DNA from: Candidatus Hodarchaeota archaeon
GTDB lineage: Archaea; Asgardarchaeota; Heimdallarchaeia; Hodarchaeales; Hodarchaeaceae
NCBI GenBank assembly: GCA_016840285.1
Contig: JAEOSR010000037.1
Coordinates: 15,147 to 79,146 of the forward strand
Reading direction: 5' to 3'
DNA length: 64,000 bases
In this document: positions 56,874-64,000 of the stretch, one piece after another
Layout of the letters: each line of letters opens with the position of its first letter
How positions within the stretch are numbered: the stretch's first letter is position 1
Position numbers and translations under genes: made by a program
The notes under the pieces: generated by a model
What the model saw: only the letters and a program-made list of their open reading frames with translations
Told to the model about the DNA's origin: nothing
The model's database searches: none

Positions 56874-58373
56874 ATGTCAGGTGGTCTCTCTAAAAATTGC
56901 CAATCTTTATTATTCGGAAATTTTAACTTCTTCAATCAATATAATTTTGAACAATATTTCAAATCAAGGTATAGATTAGGCGAAAAACAGATACTTTTTA
57001 TTTCCTCCTCTTTTCTAATCCTGTCTCTCTTTTTCATTGGATTTCAGATGTTTTTAATGAAAAAAATCCTTTTTGAGGGTATATTAATTGAATTGACAAT
57101 AATAATAGCTTTCTTAAGGTTGTTCAATTATCTCATTTATATTCAATTCAAAGACTATTGCACTACAATAGAAACGATAGGATATTTTGTTGTAAATGAG
57201 CTACTGGTGATACTAGATACTTCATGTTCTCTGAAAGAAGCTACAAGATTCATTATATCAAGTAACTATCCGTTTTATTCAGAAATTTTTAGAAATGCAA
57301 TGATCCAGACGCATTTCGGGAATCCTCTAAAATTAGCACTAAAAACTCAGATTAAAAAATGGTTTTTTGGAAACATTCAGACAGTATTTCTTTATATTTT
57401 AGAAACTTGGGAAAATGGAAAAAATATTGCTCTACTTTCAAAGAACAGGATTCTTAGTAAAATTTCAGATCAAATAACAGAAGAAACAAACAAAATTGAC
57501 TCCTGGGCTTCATTATCCTCTGGAATTATTTTTCTAAGCCCTCCAGTAATCTTATGTTTTTTGCTGATTTCTGGGAACATGAATGTTTTCTACGGATTTT
57601 TAATCATAATTAGTGTATTGTTTGGCTCATTTTTCATCCATCCAGAAAGACACCTAACAGTGTTTTCAAAAAACAATAAGTTATTCTTGTCTTATGATAA
57701 AAAATCATTAGAACTCTTAGTAATTCTTTCAGAAAATCTCTTAAGGGGAAATTCTTTCAATAAAAGCTTGAATTACGCACTGAATATGGTGGAAGATAGT
57801 ACAAAAGACTATACAAGAAGGATATCAGAACCATATGCTTATTTCAGATTAGGTATTGCACAAAAAAGCGAAATAACTAATTTTTTAGCTGAATTTTTTC
57901 CTGAACGAATCATACAGCTTGTCTTGTTAATAAAGAAGTTTTCAATGATTGATACATACATTGCAGGTAAAAAATTACAAGCAATAACCGAAGAATTGAA
58001 TAAAACCAATGAATTACTAAGCAAAGGGGCTGCACAACTTAAAGCAGCAAAATTACATGGGAGTATCATTCAAGTACTTGCTCTAATATCGTTAGCTTTT
58101 GTGGCTGGAGCTAGCTCCTTTTTTCTTTTTGTATCAAATATGCTTTATCATCCATTTACTGAATCATCAATAACAAGAAATAATTCCATTTTTGATTTAA
58201 TCTATCTTGTAACAGCTTTTGTAATAAGTCTATTACCAATTAAAAGAATCACTGTTCGAAGTTTCAAGGAGCATGAAGCAATACCCTGGAAAGGAATTAT
58301 TAGATTATCAAAATTTTCATTATTTCTAATAGTATATTTATTTGTTAAGAACGCTTTAAATGGAATGTCTTAA
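56874..58373 (+). CDS. TadB/TadC/ArlJ-like membrane platform protein with tandem T2SSF-like domains
   Basis: About 499 residues. Hydrophobic segments: about 40-60, 68-90, 215-250, 385-415 and 435-490. The cytosolic parts 'LLVILDTSCSLKEATRFI' (near 110) and 'LELLVILSENLLRGNSFN' (near 290) are two copies of the T2SSF-type helical motif, so it looks like a TadB-TadC fusion, as in ArlJ. It is the membrane core for the divergent ATPase. Start is ATG 56874; GTG 56862 is possible. Confidence 0.75.
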   Translation: MSGGLSKNCQSLLFGNFNFFNQYNFEQYFKSRYRLGEKQILFISSSFLILSLFFIGFQMFLMKKILFEGILIELTIIIAFLRLFNYLIYIQFKDYCTTIETIGYFVVNELLVILDTSCSLKEATRFIISSNYPFYSEIFRNAMIQTHFGNPLKLALKTQIKKWFFGNIQTVFLYILETWENGKNIALLSKNRILSKISDQITEETNKIDSWASLSSGIIFLSPPVILCFLLISGNMNVFYGFLIIISVLFGSFFIHPERHLTVFSKNNKLFLSYDKKSLELLVILSENLLRGNSFNKSLNYALNMVEDSTKDYTRRISEPYAYFRLGIAQKSEITNFLAEFFPERIIQLVLLIKKFSMIDTYIAGKKLQAITEELNKTNELLSKGAAQLKAAKLHGSIIQVLALISLAFVAGASSFFLFVSNMLYHPFTESSITRNNSIFDLIYLVTAFVISLLPIKRITVRSFKEHEAIPWKGIIRLSKFSLFLIVYLFVKNALNGMS

Positions 58374-58494
58374 TCAAAAAAATATTTCATTAATCTTTTT
58401 GATTATGACAATATTTTTGGGAGTTTTTTAATAATCTCTGCATATGAAGGTGGAGGTGTCGTAAAGAATTGAATAAAAGAGGGATGAAAAGATA

Positions 58495-61400
58495 TTGAAA
58501 GTATCTAAAGTAAAAAATGTGTCCCAAAAGTCAAAGAATTTCTTGGCTATCATTTTCATTCTATTTACAATGATATTCAACAATCTTGACATTTCTAACA
58601 ATCTTTTTTCTTCCCATATATTATATTCAAATCATAAAAAATTTTTAGAAGAAAAAGAACATCAAATGATTCAAAAGAATGTACCTAATCCCAAAATTAA
58701 TAATTTAACCAGGGAATCAATACAGTATTGTGTTGAACAGGGTGTAAAATTTGAATTAAATACTAAAGAAATCAAAGAGATGTTAACAACTTCCGAGACA
58801 AATGTTTCTATCAATTCAAAAGTAATTAACTCTTCATTTCAGCTTCTTTCTACTGGTAATAATAGTAGCAATGAATGGAAAAATGATACTGAATATGGAG
58901 ATGTTAACGTATCTACAATCCTTGTGGATAATGAAAACGTTTTTCGTCTTGATTTTACAAATAAGACTGTCTTCGATTCAGGAGTAAACAATACAAAATT
59001 TCAGGTATCATCAAATCCAAGTTTAATAAGCTTTCCAACTACTATTTCTTTTGATTTTCGGATCCCATTTCTAACTCAAGAATTATTCAACTCCTCACAT
59101 ACATTATCTATAGATTTTAAGTTCAATAATGGAAAAATATCATTTATTTTATCAGATTGGGGTGGAACTCTTCGTGGTGAGGGATTTGAGGAAATTGAAG
59201 AAAATGTAATCTATGATAATAGATCATACTCATTCTATATCCTGTGTAATGTAACTGCACCATTCAGTTGGAGACATATTTCTCATAATATTACACGCTT
59301 AATAACAACATACCTTTCTCCAGAGGAACATCCAAACTTTTCCAATCTTACAACTCTTTTTTGTCATATGATTACATATATTCCATACAAATTAACCATA
59401 GATATTAATAATTTAGAGTATTTTTCTTCTTTATCTCCATGTCCTCCGATTAATTATACAATTGGAGAAACAACGGTCTTTACTGAAAATGGTTCACTAT
59501 CATTCGATTCAAGAATGGAAAATTTTACCATTACTGCACACGAAGCATCGCCCTGGAAAAATAATTCCCAAACCTATATAGAGGTAAATATTACTAGAAC
59601 AAAAAACCTTGAGAGCTTTTGCATACTAAAAGGTTGGAATGATACAAATGTTAGAGTAAATTTGTTTTTAGATATTCCTAGTATTCTGAAAAGTGCATCA
59701 TCTAGTATCATTCACATTCTTCTTCCCTTTGATTGGATCAATATCACTTTTCTTAATCAAAGTGTCGACTTCAAGTTTTATAATCATACAAAAATGTTGA
59801 ATGAATTTATTTTAGGCAAATTTTATCAAGTAAACGTCTATGGAATAGAATGGAGTATCCTTGAAGCATGGGCACCAAATTATTTCTCAAACATTGAAGC
59901 TGCCACTGATGTTTGTAGAAATGAAGTATTTAAATTAAGAGGGAATATACGCTACCCGTTAACTGAGGATATAAACCTATATGTTCAAAATGAATCTTTT
60001 CTCTTTCATCAAACCTCTCTACCTATGATCAATTCGACTTTTGTTTTTCCAGATATCACAATTACTGAACAGTTTCCACTTGGGTTTTTACAACTTACTC
60101 TAAATTGGTCAGATTCATGGGAGTTTGGAATGTATGAACAAATAATTTATGTTCATGAACAACAAGGAAGTTTTCACTCACTAATCATGTTTCAATCATC
60201 ACAAAATGTAGATACTTATCAATTCGAATCATTTTTGATTAATATAAGTCTTCTACAAAATGGAGAGGAGTACTGGACAAATTCAACCTTGGTATTTTTA
60301 ATAAAAGGGAGTAACTGTCTCTTTTTTTCACATGTATCCTCTAATAATTTAATTCTAAATGTTTCTCATGTCATCTGGGATCCAGGGATTTATACTATTG
60401 ATATAATTGCTTCTGACGGCCGTTTGTTCTTCGCAAAAGAAATAATAAACCTAACTATTAGACCAGCTTCTATCTTTTGGAGTTTTGAAAATTTACCAAA
60501 CACTTTGTCAAAAAATGAAAGTATCTATTTTCGATTATATTCTTATATCAAACCCCAAGGAGAGGATTACTTCAAAATCCTTTCAGGGTTTACTATTCGG
60601 ATTTGGATCAATGCCACAGTAATATCTTATTTTCAATCAAATAGAGAAGGATTTGTGGATATTTATTTTGATTATGAATACCCAACTATCAGCGATTATC
60701 TTCAGGTTACAATGGAAGGAATGCTAGAAGGGAAAGTTTTTAAGTTACAAACGTTGCTTTTCCTTATTTCTAACGAAACATCCTCAAGTGATGGAGATCG
60801 TGCTTATATTCATGAAATAATGAGATCTCCTATAAGAGCAAACGAGACATTTTACGTCTATTATCAAGTTGAGTACTTAAGTAATAATTCTAATTGGTTT
60901 GTATCAGTCGAATCATTTAGGAATGTATTATTATCTGCATATGTTTTAAGGGATAACTATATTATTGGCACTAAGATTGAAGATCATCTGCTAAGCTGGA
61001 CATTAGAAGCAAATCAATCGAATAACGATATATTGGTATTAGAACTGCCAGGCCCAACCGTACTAGTCATAAAAGAATCCTTATTGAAGAATTTTCGGTT
61101 TAAGCTCGAGGTTTTTTCACAAATAACAACTAATAATTACTCAATAATGATTAATCTAATTTTTCTAAGTTTTCCTTTTTCCAACCTCTCTCTATTTGAT
61201 TCTTTAAATCGTGATATTACTGAATTGCATCCTATAACCATTAAAGGTACAATCGTTTCTCTTTATCAATTTAATATAATTGGTGGATTCGAAATATGTT
61301 ATTTTTTAGAAGGTTATCTTCAAGAATTGGATATAGTAATAAGAAAACCTTTTAAATCGTCATATACCTATAATGAAAGCATTGTTGGTAGTTGGAGGAT

Positions 61401-62022
61401 AAATACTCCCATCAATTATTCTTATTCCATTCTGTATTCAATACCAGGTTTGGGATCTTGGGAATGTTATAACACAAAAATGGAAGTATTACCAAATTCG
61501 ACAAGTGTAATAACAGCCATCTTACCTCCCCAAAGCTGGAATTCTACAGTCTTCATACAGTTGACAGTAAAATATTTTCTTGACTTAATAGTTGTTAGTT
61601 CACTACAAAATTTCACAATTCGTGACCCCTTTCCACCGACATTGGATTATTCCATTGAACTCTTGGATAATATGATAAGAATTCATGCTTTTGTTTTTGA
61701 ACCTGAAAAAGCCTCTGGAATAAAGAATGTTTCCTTGTTAATAGGAGATCAAAACATAAAATCTGAATTTTTTTCGTTAAATCATTATAGTTTTAACATT
61801 TCAACAAAAACTACCCATTCTCCGTTTATTAAGGTGATCGATTGGGCTGAGAATGAGATATCAACCGAATTTATTGATATTACTGAATTCTTATCAAATT
61901 CTCCCTCTCTTTTAGAGCTGATAGAGTCACAATATATTTTTCCTATGTTATTTTCAATCACAATAATTTGTGGTATCTTTATCTCACGAATAATCAAGAA
62001 AAGAAGAACAACAATTTTTTGA
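58495..62022 (+). CDS. large membrane-anchored surface protein, Asn-rich, beta-rich
   Basis: 1175 residues, unrecognised. An N-terminal hydrophobic segment (about 16-38) and a C-terminal one (about 1145-1165, 'FPMLFSITIICGIFISRIIK') anchor it, with basic residues inside. The body is low in Lys and very rich in Asn, Ser and Thr, with N-X-S/T sites throughout (for example 'SNETSSSD', 'NYTIGETT'). Beta-strand-rich, perhaps Ig-like domains. TTG start after 'GAGGGATG'. Likely partner or cargo of the Tad-like system: 1 base precedes the next gene. Possibly an adhesin or S-layer-like protein. Confidence 0.6.
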   Translation: MKVSKVKNVSQKSKNFLAIIFILFTMIFNNLDISNNLFSSHILYSNHKKFLEEKEHQMIQKNVPNPKINNLTRESIQYCVEQGVKFELNTKEIKEMLTTSETNVSINSKVINSSFQLLSTGNNSSNEWKNDTEYGDVNVSTILVDNENVFRLDFTNKTVFDSGVNNTKFQVSSNPSLISFPTTISFDFRIPFLTQELFNSSHTLSIDFKFNNGKISFILSDWGGTLRGEGFEEIEENVIYDNRSYSFYILCNVTAPFSWRHISHNITRLITTYLSPEEHPNFSNLTTLFCHMITYIPYKLTIDINNLEYFSSLSPCPPINYTIGETTVFTENGSLSFDSRMENFTITAHEASPWKNNSQTYIEVNITRTKNLESFCILKGWNDTNVRVNLFLDIPSILKSASSSIIHILLPFDWINITFLNQSVDFKFYNHTKMLNEFILGKFYQVNVYGIEWSILEAWAPNYFSNIEAATDVCRNEVFKLRGNIRYPLTEDINLYVQNESFLFHQTSLPMINSTFVFPDITITEQFPLGFLQLTLNWSDSWEFGMYEQIIYVHEQQGSFHSLIMFQSSQNVDTYQFESFLINISLLQNGEEYWTNSTLVFLIKGSNCLFFSHVSSNNLILNVSHVIWDPGIYTIDIIASDGRLFFAKEIINLTIRPASIFWSFENLPNTLSKNESIYFRLYSYIKPQGEDYFKILSGFTIRIWINATVISYFQSNREGFVDIYFDYEYPTISDYLQVTMEGMLEGKVFKLQTLLFLISNETSSSDGDRAYIHEIMRSPIRANETFYVYYQVEYLSNNSNWFVSVESFRNVLLSAYVLRDNYIIGTKIEDHLLSWTLEANQSNNDILVLELPGPTVLVIKESLLKNFRFKLEVFSQITTNNYSIMINLIFLSFPFSNLSLFDSLNRDITELHPITIKGTIVSLYQFNIIGGFEICYFLEGYLQELDIVIRKPFKSSYTYNESIVGSWRINTPINYSYSILYSIPGLGSWECYNTKMEVLPNSTSVITAILPPQSWNSTVFIQLTVKYFLDLIVVSSLQNFTIRDPFPPTLDYSIELLDNMIRIHAFVFEPEKASGIKNVSLLIGDQNIKSEFFSLNHYSFNISTKTTHSPFIKVIDWAENEISTEFIDITEFLSNSPSLLELIESQYIFPMLFSITIICGIFISRIIKKRRTTIF

Positions 62023-62023
62023 G

Positions 62024-63478
62024 ATGAAAGCTGTGAATCAAAAGATTGTAGCTCATAAGATTAAGATTTTTACAATTGTTTTTCTCTCACTTGGTTTAAT
62101 CGTTATTATTGAAGGTTTATTAATGATGAACGATTGTAGTGGTGTTTTGAGGAACTTTACCAAGACCCCTAGCAATTTATTACGGTATTTACCAATTATT
62201 ATTCTATTGTATCTTTTTACAAATGAAATGATTCTATCTTCCAATAACAATAATTCACTATTAAAAATTACTCCGACAAAGAAAGGAATAGTTTTTATCA
62301 AAGATTGTCACATATGGCTAGCAATTTTCGAAACATTTTCAGTGGGGAAAATCCAGACGAGTGAATTGAAACAATTAAAACATTTAAAGATATTTTCATT
62401 AGAATTAGACAGAAAAAGAATGTGTGTTAGAGTCGTTCTTTATTCAAAGTCCTATAAAGAGTTAGAAGAACGGATTAACGATTCAAAACCAATTTTAGAG
62501 GTAGTTTTACCTGATATACACTTCATTTCTAAAAGGGATACTGCTAAATTGTATAGTGAAACTGAACTGTTAAAAATTGGGAAAGAATACATTTTAAAAG
62601 AGAAATCAGAGTTAATTTACCCTCAATTCGCTGATGTTCTAAAAAAGAGTTCTCCTTCTATTTCTAGGATGATTCTAGCTTGTAATATTTCAGGAAAACC
62701 ACCATCTAATAAAAACGTAGATTTGATGAATTGTGTGCAAATTTATTTCTACCACAGTTACGACCAGACCTCATTTTTTAAATACATGAATAAACGATTT
62801 TTCAATTCCCAAAGAGGAACAACTGAACACTTCAAGGATATTCAAGAACTTCAACGGATTAGATTGAAGTATCAAACAGATAAGAGACCGTCTCAAACTT
62901 TTCAAGAAGGATTTAGTCAATTTATAGCAGGATTATCATTAATCTCGACTAAATCAGAAATCGACTATGAAGAAAAACAACATACTTATCCATTGATTAC
63001 TTTATCATGCAAAAAACAAAAATTAAATCCTTTAGATCCTGAAAAACAATCTTCAATTTTTGAAATGAACCAGATATGTTCCGAATTATGTAATTTTCCA
63101 AAAGAAAACAAACTATTACATGATGAAAAAGAAAAGAGATGCAGAAAAAGAGCTGCTTTTTGTCAGAAATTATTAGTAAATGCCAATTTCTCCTCAATAT
63201 TGGAAAATCTCTTAAACCAAAAGGATAAAGCAAACCAAATTCATCTTATAACTGAATTAAGGCAACACCTTTCTTATCAGCAACTAATTTGTTGCCTTTC
63301 TCATTTAAGTCAACAAAACCATCCTCAAATTACATATCGGAAGCTTGTGAACTTAATTCATGTTTTATTTTGGTCAAATTACAAATGTAATGAGGATCCT
63401 GAAAAAAAACCTGTTTCTTCAATGTTTTTTCATGATAGAAATATCGAGCACATTTCTCCCTCATTGGCACCAAATTAG
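62024..63478 (+). CDS. membrane-anchored protein with large cytosolic domain
   Basis: 484 residues, unrecognised. Two spans at about 13-33 and 54-68, then about 410 residues, basic and Lys/Leu-rich. Cys motif 'NQICSELCNFP' and 'RCRKRAAFC' may bind metal. It begins one base after the big surface protein, so both are coupled. It could be the inner-membrane partner of the surface protein. No enzyme motif was seen. Confidence 0.55.
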   Translation: MKAVNQKIVAHKIKIFTIVFLSLGLIVIIEGLLMMNDCSGVLRNFTKTPSNLLRYLPIIILLYLFTNEMILSSNNNNSLLKITPTKKGIVFIKDCHIWLAIFETFSVGKIQTSELKQLKHLKIFSLELDRKRMCVRVVLYSKSYKELEERINDSKPILEVVLPDIHFISKRDTAKLYSETELLKIGKEYILKEKSELIYPQFADVLKKSSPSISRMILACNISGKPPSNKNVDLMNCVQIYFYHSYDQTSFFKYMNKRFFNSQRGTTEHFKDIQELQRIRLKYQTDKRPSQTFQEGFSQFIAGLSLISTKSEIDYEEKQHTYPLITLSCKKQKLNPLDPEKQSSIFEMNQICSELCNFPKENKLLHDEKEKRCRKRAAFCQKLLVNANFSSILENLLNQKDKANQIHLITELRQHLSYQQLICCLSHLSQQNHPQITYRKLVNLIHVLFWSNYKCNEDPEKKPVSSMFFHDRNIEHISPSLAPN

Positions 63479-63661
63479 ATTGCGAATGTGCATGGATAAT
63501 TTTGTGAGAACGATTCTATAGGTCTTTATTAGTGAATCCTCCAGCCATTTAAATGGCAGGTTTCCTTCCTAAGCTCTTATTTCTCAAGCATATAAAAAGA
63601 CAAATTCAGGAGATATTTGAGAAATTAATTCTAACGCTGAACTGATTAAAGTAAGAGTAGA

Positions 63662-63767
63662 TGGGCCCACCCGGATTTGAACCGGGGATCTCTCGGTATC
63701 TGTCGACTGTTTGGAAAACTAACGTCGTTATCAGCCGAGCGCTTTAACCAGGCTAAGCCATGGGCCC
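63662..63767 (-). tRNA. tRNA-Ile (GAT) with 31-base intron
   Basis: Acceptor GGGCCCA/TGGGCCC, discriminator A, anticodon stem CTCGG/CCGAG, anticodon GAT, T arm CCCGG-TTCAAAT-CCGGG. The intron lies at 37/38; bulges TAA and ATA, inner helix CGAC/GTCG, and the central helix CTGA/ACAG has one mismatch. Spliced length 75. No CCA encoded. Confidence 0.93.
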
Positions 63768-63827
63768 TCTTTGTTGTTTAAGAATAACTAACTTCTTCCA
63801 TACTCTTTCTTAAATAAAGATTATGAC

Positions 63828-64000
63828 TTAACGATAGCTCTTAGTGTATTTTGCACGTGCACCAGGTCCACCAAAATGCTTCGGTTCCCTTCTTCTTGGA
63901 TCCCCTACAATCATATGACGATCGTAGTCTAAGAATTTTGCACGTAATGCTTCTGAATCAGTCCAAGCTAAAAGAGCTCTAGCGATAGCTGTTCTTGCTG
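63828..64000 (-). CDS. rps9: small subunit ribosomal protein uS9, 3' part only
   Basis: 57 codons up to the window edge. '[20 protein letters not shown]', '[20 protein letters not shown]' and the terminal 'KYTKSYR' identify uS9; the C-terminal Arg contacts P-site tRNA. The 5' part lies beyond 64000. tRNA-Ile lies 60 bases downstream on the same strand. Confidence 0.95.
   Translation of the reverse strand, partial: ARTAIARALLAWTDSEALRAKFLDYDRHMIVGDPRRREPKHFGGPGARAKYTKSYR

Noticed and set aside
56794..56979. 61-codon plus-strand frame before the TadC-like gene
   Set aside because: It overlaps the membrane platform gene in another frame and has no supporting features.

Overview
The window is chromosomal DNA of an archaeon, almost certainly an Asgard archaeon (Promethearchaeati; possibly Heimdallarchaeia-like, but the class cannot be fixed from sequence reading alone). 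Archaeal marks are split RNA polymerase A'/A'', eukaryote-type ribosomal proteins (L18a, L30e, L31e, L34e, L39e), aIF6, prefoldin alpha, TiaS, deoxyhypusine synthase, RIO1, Csl4, SecY/SecE, GTGATC-type Shine-Dalgarno sites and bulge-helix-bulge tRNA introns. Asgard marks are a Ras/Arf-family small GTPase next to a roadblock protein, homologs of two eukaryotic oligosaccharyltransferase subunits (ribophorin I and OST48), and an RNA polymerase subunit H that carries an N-terminal domain like eukaryotic Rpb5. The DNA is AT-rich. I see no insertion sequence, prophage or CRISPR array.

Layout. 1-2.8 kb: FkbH-like enzyme (cut by the left edge), acyl carrier protein, VOC protein and hexapeptide acyltransferase. 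2.9-7.4 kb: ZNRD2-like zinc protein, valyl-tRNA synthetase, APH-fold kinase. 7.7-12.9 kb (+): rpoB, secE, spt5, L10. 12.98-16.66 kb (-): an L1, L39e, L31e, aIF6, L18a, prefoldin alpha, FtsY run. 17.1-23.8 kb: L11, TruD, zinc/winged-helix protein, L34e, EMC3-type insertase, TiaS, deoxyhypusine synthase, agmatinase. 24.2-29.7 kb: KBL-type aminotransferase, a conserved-looking unknown, a TFS-like zinc protein, a PUA/PP-loop/ferredoxin protein and Rpb5. 29.8-38 kb: OST48-like protein, intron-rich tRNA-Arg, cyclic-2,3-diphosphoglycerate synthetase-like protein, small membrane proteins, a candidate C/D box sRNA, Trm112-like protein, tRNA-Gln, ferredoxin and ribophorin I. 38.4-44.7 kb: SecY, then a minus-strand operon of small GTPase, RecA/KaiC-like ATPase, roadblock, FIST and MFS genes. 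44.8-53.5 kb: Flp-like pilin, tRNA-Ala, Dim2-like KH protein, RIO1, Csl4, METTL5-like methyltransferase, then S12, NusA, L30e, rpoA'' and rpoA' as one minus-strand operon. 53.9-63.5 kb: a Tad/archaellum-like secretion locus (ATPase, membrane core, accessory membrane proteins, a giant Asn-rich surface protein). 63.6-64 kb: tRNA-Ile and the 3' end of uS9.

The genes are mostly transcription, translation and protein export machinery. SecY, SecE, FtsY and the EMC3-type insertase move proteins into or through the membrane. Ribophorin I and OST48 homologs would glycosylate exported proteins, and the big surface protein at 58.5-62 kb is full of N-X-S/T sites. TiaS and agmatinase share agmatine, and deoxyhypusine synthase uses a polyamine. 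The two parts that look least described are the GTPase/roadblock/FIST operon, which has the parts of a complete sensory switch, and the eukaryote-like OST pair. Start sites were re-chosen for several genes because the archaeal ribosome-binding site GTGATC sits three bases before the true start.
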